The position numbers were made by a program, and so were the translations under genes. The notes beneath the pieces are model-generated. The model was not told the DNA's origin, searched no databases, and saw only the letters and a list, made by a program, of their open reading frames with translations. Below, one piece after another: positions 1 to 8,204 of a stretch of DNA of 64,000 nucleotides. The stretch lies in contig JBBQQC010000018.1 in assembly GCA_038216465.1 (NCBI GenBank), forward strand, positions 7,700-71,699. The letters are read 5' to 3'. The stretch's first letter is position 1. Every line of letters starts with the position of its first letter. The DNA comes from JACCZX01 sp038216465. GTDB taxonomy: Bacteria > Pseudomonadota > Gammaproteobacteria > Burkholderiales > Burkholderiaceae_F.

Positions 1-2
1 AG

Positions 3-104
3 CATTGGCGAATGTTTCTCGGGCTTGCGATCGTGGCGTTAGCAGTCGCATTTCCAGAGGGGATCGTCGGCTTTGTACGACGTCGCCTTGAGAAGGCGCG
101 ATGA
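3..104 (+). CDS. livM: Branched-chain amino acid ABC transporter permease, C-terminal fragment
   Basis: Only the last 33 codons are inside the window; the 5' part lies to the left. The frame is open from base 3 and ends in TGA at 102-104. The residues read as one hydrophobic stretch (FLGLAIVALAVAFPEGIVGF) followed by a basic tail (VRRRLEKAR), the usual end of a LivM-type inner-membrane permease. The stop overlaps the start of the next gene by 4 nt (ATGA), and that gene is a LivG-type ATPase, which supports the assignment. The protein would form the transport channel for branched-chain amino acids or amides. Because so little sequence is visible, identity rests mainly on context. Confidence 0.7.
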   Translation, partial: HWRMFLGLAIVALAVAFPEGIVGFVRRRLEKAR

Positions 105-844
105 GTCTGCTGCAGGTCGAGCAGCTGCGACGGAGCTTCGGGGGAGTGCAGGCGGTCGACGGCGTGTCGTTCGGGTTGGGGGCCGGCGAGATTGCGGCGC
201 TGATCGGACCGAACGGCGCAGGCAAGTCCACATTGTTCAACTTGATCGACGGGCAAGTGTCGCCGCACGCCGGACGAGTGCTGTTCGAGGGCCAAACATT
301 GCAATCGTGGTCGACCGCGACGCGGACACGGCGCGGTATTGGACGCACGTTTCAGGTGGCGCAGACGTTTGCGACGATGACTGTTCTGCAAAATGTGCAG
401 CTTGCGCTGGTGGCCGCTGGGCGGCGTGCATTGAGCGCCGCTGCTCTGCTGTGGAACTTGCAGGTCGACGTCGCGGGCGCCTTGCTACAACAGGTCGGGC
501 TGCGAGGAAAGGCAGACCAGCCTGCCGCGATGCTCGCGTACGGTGATGTCAAGCGGCTCGAACTCGCGCTGGCGCTGGCCGCAAAACCGCGGCTGTTATT
601 GATGGACGAGCCGACCGCCGGTATGGCAGCGGCGGAGCGCTTTGCGCTGATGCGGCTGATTGTTTCGCTTGCCGGTGCGAGCAACATGACGGTGCTGTTT
701 ACCGAGCACAGCATGGATGTCGTATTCGGTTTTGCGCGACGGATTCTGGTGCTGTCACGCGGTCGGCTGATCGCCGACGGAGCGCCCGAGGCAGTGCGCG
801 CCGACGCCGAAGTGCAGCGCCTCTACCTGGGTGAAGAAGCATGA
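101..844 (+). CDS. livG: Branched-chain amino acid ABC transporter ATP-binding protein LivG
   Basis: A 247-residue ABC ATPase that would power uptake of branched-chain amino acids, urea or amides together with LivF and the LivHM permeases. Visible motifs are Walker A GPNGAGKST (residues 37-45), signature-like LAYGD (145-149), Walker B LLLMDEPTAGM (165-175) and the switch histidine in TEH (203). The signature is a LivG-style variant rather than LSGGQ. It overlaps the permease stop by 4 nt and livF by 4 nt, so the three are translationally coupled. Length matches the family. The exact substrate cannot be read from the sequence. Confidence 0.93.
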   Translation: MSLLQVEQLRRSFGGVQAVDGVSFGLGAGEIAALIGPNGAGKSTLFNLIDGQVSPHAGRVLFEGQTLQSWSTATRTRRGIGRTFQVAQTFATMTVLQNVQLALVAAGRRALSAAALLWNLQVDVAGALLQQVGLRGKADQPAAMLAYGDVKRLELALALAAKPRLLLMDEPTAGMAAAERFALMRLIVSLAGASNMTVLFTEHSMDVVFGFARRILVLSRGRLIADGAPEAVRADAEVQRLYLGEEA

Positions 845-1554
845 GCGTGACGCTCGAATTGAAGGGCGTATCGGCGTGGTATGGCGACGCTCGCGTTATC
901 GACAACGCCAGCCTGGTCGTCAGGGCAGGTGAGGTCGTAGCGCTGATCGGCCGCAATGGCGCCGGCAAGACGTCGCTGCTGCGATCAGCGATCGGCCTGA
1001 TGCCGCGCTGCACGGGGAGCGTGTTCGTCCGAGGAGTCGATGTCAGCAAGCTGCCGCCTTTTCGACGGGCCAAGCTGGGCCTTGGCTATGTGCCTGAGGA
1101 TCGCCGCATCTTTACCGACTTGACCGTTGCAGAAAATCTGCGCATCGCAGCGCGCGCCTCACCGACGGGCTTTTCCGAAAGCGCACTGCTCGAACTATTC
1201 CCGAACCTCGCTGACATGCTGCAGCGGCCGGCAAGCGCGATGAGTGGGGGCGAGCAGCAGATGCTCGCGGTGGCGCGCACGCTAGCGGCGAACCCGACGG
1301 TGGTGCTGCTCGACGAGCCGTCCGAAGGCATCGCGCCACTGGTCGTCGGCAGGATGCGGGCAGCAGTGCTCGCTATGAAAGCGCGCGGCGTTGCGACGCT
1401 GGTGTCGGAGCAGAACCTGCGCTTTGCCGCCGCGATTGCCGATCGAGCGCTGCTGATAGACCAGGGCAGACTGGTGGGCGAGGCGACACGCAGCGATTTG
1501 ACCGCGCCGAGTGAATCCGTGCGAGCTGTGCTGGCGCTTGCTCCGGCTGCGTAG
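841..1554 (+). CDS. livF: Branched-chain amino acid ABC transporter ATP-binding protein LivF
   Basis: A 237-residue ABC ATPase, the second nucleotide-binding subunit of the Liv-type importer. It has Walker A GRNGAGKTS (37-45), a standard signature MSGGEQQ (134-140) and Walker B VVLLDEPSEG (154-163). The usual switch histidine is glutamine in SEQN (about 191), which is typical of LivF. It starts inside the livG stop (ATGA). It ends the transporter operon; the next gene begins 33 nt later and belongs to NAD metabolism. Confidence 0.93.
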   Translation: MSVTLELKGVSAWYGDARVIDNASLVVRAGEVVALIGRNGAGKTSLLRSAIGLMPRCTGSVFVRGVDVSKLPPFRRAKLGLGYVPEDRRIFTDLTVAENLRIAARASPTGFSESALLELFPNLADMLQRPASAMSGGEQQMLAVARTLAANPTVVLLDEPSEGIAPLVVGRMRAAVLAMKARGVATLVSEQNLRFAAAIADRALLIDQGRLVGEATRSDLTAPSESVRAVLALAPAA

Positions 1555-1587
1555 AGTCCCGTCTCCGCCTACACCTACAATCGCCCG

Positions 1588-2769
1588 ATGATCATCGCGT
1601 CGCTGCTCGACACCGATCTATACAAGTTCACGATGATGCAGGTCGTACTGCATCATTTCCCGGCGGCCAACGTCGAGTATCGCTTCAAGTGCCGCAACGC
1701 CGGCATCAATCTGGTGCCACACATCGACGCAATCAAGGCCGAGATCGAATTGCTGTGCGCGTTGCGGTTTCGCGAGACCGAGCTTCAGTACCTGCGCGGG
1801 CTGCGCTTCATCAAGAGCGACTTCGTCGACTTCCTGGGATTGTTTCAGCTGAATACGAAGTACATCACTATCAAACCCTCGCCGCTTGCAAACGGCGAAA
1901 TTGATATCGTGATTCGCGGCCCATGGCTGCATACGATCCTGTTCGAGATCCCCGTACTTGCGATCGTCAACGAGGTTTACTTTCGAGCATTGCAGAAACC
2001 TGCCGATTTCGACGAGGGGCGGCGCCGACTGCGCGACAAGATCGCGTTGTTGAACGACGACGACGGCCTCGCCCGCGTGCGGATCGCCGACTACGGCACA
2101 CGCCGGCGGTTCTCGCGCCACTGGCACGAAGAAGTGCTGTTGGAGCTGAAGGAGCAGCTTGGCGAGAAACTCGCGGGCACCAGCAATGTGATGTACGCGG
2201 CGATGCACGGTATGACGCCGCTCGGCACTATGGCGCACGAATATCTGCAGGCGTGCCAGGCACTCGGCCCGCGGCTGCGCGATTCGCAGACGTTCGGCTT
2301 CGAGATGTGGGCACGCGAGTATCGCGGCGATCTGGGCATCGCCTTGTCGGACGTATACGGCATGGATGCGTTCCTGCGCGACTTCGACATGTATTTCTGC
2401 AAGCTGTTCGACGGTGCGCGCCACGATTCGGGCGATCCGCTCGCGTGGGGCGAGCGTTTGATTGCGCACTATCAGCGCAACCGGGTCGACCCCGAAACCA
2501 AGATACTGGTGTTTTCGGACTCGCTGACGATTCCGAAAGTCATCGAGCTTTATCAGCGCTTTCGCAATCGCGCGCGCAGTGCGTTTGGCGTCGGTACCAA
2601 CCTGACTAACGATGTCGGCTATACGCCGCTGCAGATCGTGATCAAAATGGTTCGCTGTAACGGGCAACCTGTTGCGAAGTTGTCGGACTCGCCAGACAAG
2701 AACTTGTGCGACGATGAAGCCTACCTGGCTTATCTGCGGCAGGTTTTTGAGATTCGCCCCCCGTACTGA
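1588..2769 (+). CDS. pncB: Nicotinate phosphoribosyltransferase
   Basis: A 393-residue cytoplasmic enzyme of NAD salvage that converts nicotinate and PRPP, with ATP, to nicotinate mononucleotide. The N-terminal DTDLYKFTMMQ (8-18) is diagnostic. DYGTRRRFS (168-176) and the histidine of GTMAHEY (His217), the residue phosphorylated in PncB, are present. Length is close to the roughly 400-residue E. coli enzyme. The ATG follows livF by 33 nt; the gene is 12 nt before an aminotransferase gene, so the two may be cotranscribed. Confidence 0.96.
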   Translation: MIIASLLDTDLYKFTMMQVVLHHFPAANVEYRFKCRNAGINLVPHIDAIKAEIELLCALRFRETELQYLRGLRFIKSDFVDFLGLFQLNTKYITIKPSPLANGEIDIVIRGPWLHTILFEIPVLAIVNEVYFRALQKPADFDEGRRRLRDKIALLNDDDGLARVRIADYGTRRRFSRHWHEEVLLELKEQLGEKLAGTSNVMYAAMHGMTPLGTMAHEYLQACQALGPRLRDSQTFGFEMWAREYRGDLGIALSDVYGMDAFLRDFDMYFCKLFDGARHDSGDPLAWGERLIAHYQRNRVDPETKILVFSDSLTIPKVIELYQRFRNRARSAFGVGTNLTNDVGYTPLQIVIKMVRCNGQPVAKLSDSPDKNLCDDEAYLAYLRQVFEIRPPY

Positions 2770-2781
2770 ATTAAACCGCTG

Positions 2782-3984
2782 ATGCTGCGCCTGTCCCGCC
2801 GCGCCGATGCCCTCGGCACAGAAAACGCGTTTGTCGTGCTGGCCGAAGTTAACCGGCTGGTGCGCGAAGGGCGTGACATCGTCTCGTTCTGCATCGGCCA
2901 GCCGGACTTCCCGACACCGCTACCTATTCAGGACGCGGCGATCGCTGCAATTCGGAGCGGCAGGCACGGCTATACGCCATCGGCGGGAATTGACGAATTG
3001 CGGACGGCGGCGGCGAAGTCGATGAGTGCATTGCGGGGTTTCGAGATCGCGCCAGACGAGGTCGTGGTCGGCGCCGGCGCAAAGCCGTTCATCGGTTACA
3101 CGATCGCCTCGGTCACCGACTACGGCGCCGGGGACGAAGTGATATTTCCAGTACCGGGCTTTCCGATTTACGAATCACAGATCGTCGCCAATGGGGCGGT
3201 GCCGGTACCGCTGCCATTGTCGGAAGCGCGCGGTTTTGCCTTCGATCCGGCGTCACTCGCGGCCCGTATCGGGCCAAAAACTCGGCTGCTGATTCTGAAT
3301 ACGCCGCACAACCCCACCGGCGGCTTGCTGTCGCGGAGCGACCTCGAAGCGATCGCCGACGTGTTGCGCAAACATCAGCAGGTATGGATTTACGCCGACG
3401 AGATCTACAGCAAGCTGGTTTACGACGGCCAGTTCAACTCGATCGCATCGCTGCCGGGGATGCGCGAGCGCACGATCGTGTCCGACGGCGCGTCGAAAAC
3501 GTACGCGATGACCGGCTGGCGCATCGGGTTTGCTGCGAACAAGGCGTTGGCGCCGGCATTTACGCGCTGGATCACGAACACCGAATCGTGTGCGTCGCAA
3601 ATCAGCCAGTGGGCGGCGGTGGCGGCATTGGCCGGGGCACAGGACGACGCCGAACGCATGAAGCAAAGCTTTCATCAGCGGCGCGACTTGATCGTGCGAC
3701 TGTTAAACGCGCTGCCTGGATTTCGATGTGCGCCTCCCGGGGGCGCATTTTATGCATGGCCGAATGTCACCGAGGCGTGTGCGCGGGTGGGCGCGCGCGA
3801 TTCCGAGGAGCTGCGCGTGCGATTGCTGCACGAAGCTGGCGTTGCGGTACTGGCCGACCTTCATTTCGGTCCGCGCGTTGAAGGCGACGGACAGCACATT
3901 CGATTCTCTTACGCAGCCAGCGAAGAAGCAATCGCAGAGGGTGTGCGCCGGATCGATGCGTTCATTCGTAGCACCGGAGGCTAG
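2782..3984 (+). CDS. Class I/II PLP-dependent aminotransferase
   Basis: A 400-residue fold-type I aminotransferase. Visible motifs are YTPSAGI (64-70), NTPHNPTGG (173-181), DEIYS (206-210) and the PLP-binding lysine in SKTYAMTGWR (Lys239). This pattern fits the aspartate/alanine/aromatic aminotransferase group (AspC/AlaA-like). The amino-acid specificity cannot be decided from the sequence alone. It sits 12 nt after pncB and 6 nt before a membrane transporter, suggesting a common transcript without a clear shared pathway. Confidence 0.88.
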   Translation: MLRLSRRADALGTENAFVVLAEVNRLVREGRDIVSFCIGQPDFPTPLPIQDAAIAAIRSGRHGYTPSAGIDELRTAAAKSMSALRGFEIAPDEVVVGAGAKPFIGYTIASVTDYGAGDEVIFPVPGFPIYESQIVANGAVPVPLPLSEARGFAFDPASLAARIGPKTRLLILNTPHNPTGGLLSRSDLEAIADVLRKHQQVWIYADEIYSKLVYDGQFNSIASLPGMRERTIVSDGASKTYAMTGWRIGFAANKALAPAFTRWITNTESCASQISQWAAVAALAGAQDDAERMKQSFHQRRDLIVRLLNALPGFRCAPPGGAFYAWPNVTEACARVGARDSEELRVRLLHEAGVAVLADLHFGPRVEGDGQHIRFSYAASEEAIAEGVRRIDAFIRSTGG

Positions 3985-3990
3985 ACCACG

Positions 3991-5286
3991 ATGGCGTTCG
4001 CGCAAAGCACGTTTACCGGTCCCGCGATCTTCGGCGTTCCGGTCGAGTTCATGTTGTTTGCGCTCGTCCTGCTCGGCGTCGCTCTGTTTCATCACCACAC
4101 GTTTCTAATAGCGGTCTGCGGTGTGCTGATGATCGCGCTGTACAAGATCTTCTTTTCGCCGTTTACGGAGGGCGCTGGATGGAGCGGTTTTGGCGCACAT
4201 CTACTGCACGAGTGGGTCATCCTGGTGAATCTGTTGCTGCTGCTGCTCGGATTTGCTCTGCTAGCGAAACACTTCGAAGACACTCATGTGCCGAGTGCGC
4301 TGCCGGCTTTCCTGCCCGACGACTGGAAGGGATGCTTCGCGCTGCTTGCAATCGTCTGGGTGCTGTCGTCATTTCTCGACAACATCGCGGCGGCGCTGAT
4401 TGGCGGTGCGATGGCGCACTCGGTGTTTCGGGCCAAGGTTCACATCGGCTACTTGGCCGCGATCGTTGCCGCGGCCAATGCAGGCGGCGCGGGCAGCGTG
4501 ATCGGCGACACCACAACGACGATGATGTGGATTGCCGGCATTTCACCGATCGAAGTGATCGAAGCGACAATCGGCGCCGCGGCGGCGCTGGTCATCTTTG
4601 GTATCCCGGCGTCGTTGCAGCAGCAGCGCTATTCGCCGATCCAGCAACATGCCGATGCGAACGTGGCAATCGACTGGCCACGAGTCGGCGTCGTCGCGTT
4701 CATTCTGGTCGCGGCTGTCGTTGTCAACATCACGGTCAATGTCAGATTCAACGAGATCTCCGACCTGTTTCCGTTTCTGGGCGCCACCGTCTGGGTTGCT
4801 CTGCTCCTCACCGCCGCGTGGCGGCGCCCCGACTGGTCGCTGCTGCCAGCTGCTCTTAAGGGCTCGTTGTTCCTGCTGTCCCTGGTGCTCGCCGCATCGA
4901 TGATGCCGGTCGATCAGTTGCCGCTCGCCTCTTGGCATACCACCCTCGGACTCGGCTTTCTCTCTTCAGTGTTCGACAACATTCCGCTGACGGCGCTGGC
5001 GATCCGGCAGGGCGGGTACGACTGGGGATTTCTCGCGTACGCGGTGGGCTTTGGGGGCTCGATGATCTGGTTCGGGTCCTCCGCCGGCGTTGCACTGTCC
5101 AGCATGTTTCCGGAAGCGCGCTCAGTCTGGCTTTGGTTAAGGCATGGATGGCCGGTGGCGATTGCCTACGTGATTGGATTTTTCGTGATGCTTGTGTTCC
5201 TCGGCTTCCATGCGGGGTCCACGCCGCGCGGAGGCGCGCCGGCAGTCACACACCAGGCGCCGGACGCGGCACTCCACGTAACATAA
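3991..5286 (+). CDS. ArsB/NhaD-superfamily membrane transporter (citrate or Na+/H+ type)
   Basis: A 431-residue polytopic inner-membrane protein with many hydrophobic segments. It resembles the ion-transporter superfamily holding citrate transporters, ArsB and NhaD. Two similar conserved segments, SSFLDNIAAALIGG (near residue 126) and SSVFDNIPLTALAI (near residue 325), show the repeated SxxxDN re-entrant motif of this superfamily, consistent with its internal duplication. AANAGGAGSVIGDTTTTMMW lies between them. The substrate could be Na+/H+ or an organic anion; nothing here decides. The gene begins 6 nt after the aminotransferase. Confidence 0.8.
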   Translation: MAFAQSTFTGPAIFGVPVEFMLFALVLLGVALFHHHTFLIAVCGVLMIALYKIFFSPFTEGAGWSGFGAHLLHEWVILVNLLLLLLGFALLAKHFEDTHVPSALPAFLPDDWKGCFALLAIVWVLSSFLDNIAAALIGGAMAHSVFRAKVHIGYLAAIVAAANAGGAGSVIGDTTTTMMWIAGISPIEVIEATIGAAAALVIFGIPASLQQQRYSPIQQHADANVAIDWPRVGVVAFILVAAVVVNITVNVRFNEISDLFPFLGATVWVALLLTAAWRRPDWSLLPAALKGSLFLLSLVLAASMMPVDQLPLASWHTTLGLGFLSSVFDNIPLTALAIRQGGYDWGFLAYAVGFGGSMIWFGSSAGVALSSMFPEARSVWLWLRHGWPVAIAYVIGFFVMLVFLGFHAGSTPRGGAPAVTHQAPDAALHVT

Positions 5287-5291
5287 TTGAC

Positions 5292-5606
5292 ATGTCCGAC
5301 ATCAAGCTCATCAAGCCGCACTCGCTTCCGCTCGCGAAGGCAAAGGAACTGGCGCAAAAGGCTGCCGATTCTCTGGCCACCGAGTACAACCTTGTCAGCG
5401 AATGGCATGGCAACACGCTGCGGTTTCATCGTTCGGGCGTCGACGGTCAGATGCAGGTAAGCGAATCGGAGATCCGCCTCGATCTCACGCTGGGATTTTT
5501 GTTGAAAGCGTTCAAGGGGAAAATTGCGGACCATATAGAACGCAATTTCGACGAGCTCCTCGCGGGCAGCAAGAAGGGCGCCAAAAGAGGCAGCGGTCGG
5601 AAATAG
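5292..5606 (+). CDS. Polyhydroxyalkanoic acid system family protein
   Basis: A 104-residue soluble protein starting at the ATG of MSDIKLIKPHSL. The pattern of a helical N terminus (LAKAKELAQKAADSLA), a WHGNTLRFHRSGVDGQM centre and a DLTLGFLLKAFKGKI end matches the PHA granule-region family (polyhydroxyalkanoic system protein). Its biochemical role is poorly known. It starts 5 nt after the transporter stop and ends 2 nt before the stop of the convergent isomerase gene. The longer upstream-extended frame overlaps the transporter and is not used. Confidence 0.75.
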   Translation: MSDIKLIKPHSLPLAKAKELAQKAADSLATEYNLVSEWHGNTLRFHRSGVDGQMQVSESEIRLDLTLGFLLKAFKGKIADHIERNFDELLAGSKKGAKRGSGRK

Positions 5607-5608
5607 CA

Positions 5609-6277
5609 CTACGTGGTTTTTTTGCGGGCCGCCGAAGCTCGAAGCGCGCCGGACGGGGTGGCCCAGTTGCCGGGATCGACAGTGTCTCCGCCTTCGAGAA
5701 ATCGCTGCATGAACGGCAAGTCATCGTAGCCCCAGAACAGTTCTTGTTCGACGCGCATCGTCGGCACGCCGAAAACGCCTTTGGCGATCGCCTGCTCGGT
5801 TTGTTTTCGCAGCTCGGCCTTGCTCTCGGGCTGCAGTGCCTGGGCGATCAGTGCCGTGCCGTCAAGCCCCGCATCGCGCGCAACTTGCTCGACCACCGCC
5901 GGCTCTGAGACGTGCAACCCGCGCACCCACACCGCGCCGAATAGTGCATCGATCAACCGTAGTTGCTCTTCACCCGGCAACTGCTGCGACGAAACTCGCA
6001 GCGCCAGCAGGGGATTGAACGGGTGGAACGCCGGAGCGTTCAGCGGCACGCCGAGCAGCGCCGCCTTGCGCAGCGTGTTCTTCCACATCCATCGCATCTT
6101 GGCGGGTACTTCGGCAGGACCGAGTTGCCGGTGCGCCTCCAGCAAGCCGGCGAACAGCACCGGCACCGGCTCAATAGTGAAAGCATGTCGTTTAGCCAGC
6201 TGCGGCAGCTGCGTCCAAGCCAAATAGGCGTTGGGCGAGATGTAATCGAAGTAAAAGCAGACGACAGCGCCCGGCAT
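5609..6277 (-). CDS. DsbA-family 2-hydroxychromene-2-carboxylate isomerase-like protein
   Basis: A 222-residue thioredoxin-fold protein of the GST-kappa/HCCA isomerase branch. The N-terminal FYFDYISPNAYLAW carries the active-site serine (Ser14) where DsbA would have CxxC, and GVFGVPTM near residue 170 holds the cis-proline. Members isomerise 2-hydroxychromene-2-carboxylate in naphthalene degradation, but many homologues lie outside such pathways and no aromatic genes are nearby, so the real substrate is unknown. It converges on the PHA-system gene, with the two stops 2 nt apart, and lies 25 nt downstream of the acyl-CoA-binding protein gene on the same strand. Confidence 0.85.
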   Translation of the reverse strand: MPGAVVCFYFDYISPNAYLAWTQLPQLAKRHAFTIEPVPVLFAGLLEAHRQLGPAEVPAKMRWMWKNTLRKAALLGVPLNAPAFHPFNPLLALRVSSQQLPGEEQLRLIDALFGAVWVRGLHVSEPAVVEQVARDAGLDGTALIAQALQPESKAELRKQTEQAIAKGVFGVPTMRVEQELFWGYDDLPFMQRFLEGGDTVDPGNWATPSGALRASAARKKTT

Positions 6278-6302
6278 TGCGCGGAATTGAAGTCCTGGGT
6301 GG

Positions 6303-6560
6303 TCAGTCCTTCAGGTCCTCGATTAACGACACGTACTGCTTCATGGCGTCGTCGGCCGACGTCCCCTTGACCTCGTTCCACGCGTCCCACTTCGCGCGGC
6401 CGACCATGTCGGTGAACCCCGGCCGTGAGCCGCTGGCGTCACCACTGGTGGCCTGCTTGTACAAACCGTACATTTTCAGCATTGTTTGATTGTCCGGACG
6501 CTCCGGAAGATTCTTCGAATCAGCGACGGCCGATTCAAACTGCGTTTTCAGATCGCTCAT
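6303..6560 (-). CDS. Acyl-CoA-binding protein (ACBP)
   Basis: An 85-residue four-helix acyl-CoA-binding protein that would buffer or carry long-chain acyl-CoA in the cytoplasm. The signature YGLYKQATSGD (31-41) followed by AKWDAWNEVKG (56-66) is classic, and length equals the family norm. A strong ribosome-binding site (GAGGAG) lies 5 nt before the ATG. It is divergent from a wax-ester synthase/DGAT that uses acyl-CoA, which suggests a shared lipid-storage role (inference). Confidence 0.95.
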   Translation of the reverse strand: MSDLKTQFESAVADSKNLPERPDNQTMLKMYGLYKQATSGDASGSRPGFTDMVGRAKWDAWNEVKGTSADDAMKQYVSLIEDLKD

Positions 6561-6630
6561 GGGGTCTCCTCGTCGTGATAGTGATTCGATGCGCGACTAT
6601 TATGCAGCGCGGAAATGGGAGCTAGCGCCG

Positions 6631-8130
6631 ATGCGTGAACGGATGTCTGCAGTTGACACCGCCTGGTTGCGGATGGATTCCGACAAGAATCTTATGATGA
6701 TCGTCGGCGTCTACGAGTTCGACGGCAAGGTGAACTTCGCGCGCCTACTCGAGCTGCTGCAGGCCCGGCTGGTGTCACATCGTCGCTTCCGCAGCCGCGT
6801 TGTGCTCGACCCCACCGGGTACTACTGGGAGGAGGTCGATGAGTTCGACCTCGGCCATCATCTCGTTCGCACGCGGCTGCCCGGTCGCGGCACTGTTTCC
6901 GACTTGCAGAAGTATGTCGGCGCGCTGGCATCGCGGCCGCTCGACCGGTCGAGGCCTCTGTGGCAGATGCAAGTGGTCGACAACTACGCCGGCGGGCAGG
7001 CGCTGGTGGTGCGCATTCATCACTGCATCGCCGACGGCATCGCATTGATTGGAGTGCTGCTGGCGCTGACAGGCGATCAAAGTGACGAGGCTCAAGCGCC
7101 AGCTTCGCGCAGCGATCGCGGCGATGGGCTGTGGAGTGCGCGGCTGCGTCCGCTGACTTCGGCGGCGGTAAAGGCGATCGACAACACCGGCGATGTAGCG
7201 GCCAAAGTTTTGCGAGGCTACGGCGCCATGCTGAACACGCAGGGTGCGCTCGTCGATGCCGCGCTTGGCGCCGCCGGAATTGCGGCGCGCGTCGCGAGGG
7301 ATGCTGCGGCGATAGCGTTGATGCCGAACGACAACTCCAGCAGCCTCAAAGGTCATCCATCAGGAGCAAAAGTCGTTGCGTGGAACGAGCCGATTGCGGT
7401 CGATGACGTCAAAGCCGTCGGCAGAGCTCTTGGCTGTTCCGTCAACGATGTGTTGCTGGCGTGTGTGGCCGGAGCGATCCGTTCGTACCTGATGGCGCGC
7501 GGCGAGCAAGTGGACGGCTGCGAGCTGCGCGCAATGGTGCCGGTCAACCTGCGCGATCCCCGTCAATGGAAAGAGCTCGGCAACAAGTTCGGGCTGGTGC
7601 CCCTGCTGTTACCGATCGGCGTGGAAAATCCGATTGCACGGGTGTTCGAAGTGCGACGGCGCATGGAAGCGCTGAAGACCGGTTACACCGCGATGGTGTC
7701 CATGGTGATGCTCGGCGCCGCCGGTTTCGCGCCGCGAGTGATTCAAACGCAAGCGCTCGATTTTCTCGCGCGCAAGGCAAGCGCGGTGATGACCAACGTC
7801 CCGGGCCCGCAGCACGCGCTTTTTCTGGCAGAAGCGCGCGTCACACGGATGATGTTCTGGGTGCCGCAATCCGGCGATATTGGCATTGGCGTGTCAATAC
7901 TTTCGTACAACGGCGGCGTCCAATTCGGTCTGATTTCCGATCGCGCACTGTGCGATCACCCGCAGCAGATCATCGATCGGTTCGAGCCGGAATTCGAAAA
8001 ACTCGCGCTTTCGCTTTGCATGCTGCCATGGGGGCAGCCCGTCGACGCCGACGACGCGCATCGAAAGTTGTTTGCAACGCCTCCGCGTGGGGCCCGTAAT
8101 CGATCGAAAAGCAGCGCGCGAATGCGGTAG
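6631..8130 (+). CDS. Wax ester synthase/diacylglycerol acyltransferase (WS/DGAT)
   Basis: A 499-residue acyltransferase that would esterify fatty alcohol or diacylglycerol with acyl-CoA to make neutral storage lipid. The active-site motif HHCIADG (130-136) matches HHxxxDG; RPLW (108-111) and NVPGP near residue 390 are further family marks. The frame is open to 6490, which would overlap the divergent ACBP gene. ATG 6631 is chosen because GGGAG lies 9 nt upstream and the next residues (MSAVDTAWL) align with usual N termini; 6589 is an alternative. Confidence 0.92.
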   Translation: MRERMSAVDTAWLRMDSDKNLMMIVGVYEFDGKVNFARLLELLQARLVSHRRFRSRVVLDPTGYYWEEVDEFDLGHHLVRTRLPGRGTVSDLQKYVGALASRPLDRSRPLWQMQVVDNYAGGQALVVRIHHCIADGIALIGVLLALTGDQSDEAQAPASRSDRGDGLWSARLRPLTSAAVKAIDNTGDVAAKVLRGYGAMLNTQGALVDAALGAAGIAARVARDAAAIALMPNDNSSSLKGHPSGAKVVAWNEPIAVDDVKAVGRALGCSVNDVLLACVAGAIRSYLMARGEQVDGCELRAMVPVNLRDPRQWKELGNKFGLVPLLLPIGVENPIARVFEVRRRMEALKTGYTAMVSMVMLGAAGFAPRVIQTQALDFLARKASAVMTNVPGPQHALFLAEARVTRMMFWVPQSGDIGIGVSILSYNGGVQFGLISDRALCDHPQQIIDRFEPEFEKLALSLCMLPWGQPVDADDAHRKLFATPPRGARNRSKSSARMR

Positions 8131-8204
8131 AAAGATAGACGGCCCGGACACTCTACGGTCAAAATTAGAAGGTTTAGGCGTCCCATTTTTTGAGGATCAA
8201 CGCT

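Noticed and set aside
1618..2667. Long minus-strand open frame opposite pncB
   Set aside because: It lies wholly within pncB, which has clear family motifs; it is a shadow of GC-rich codon use.
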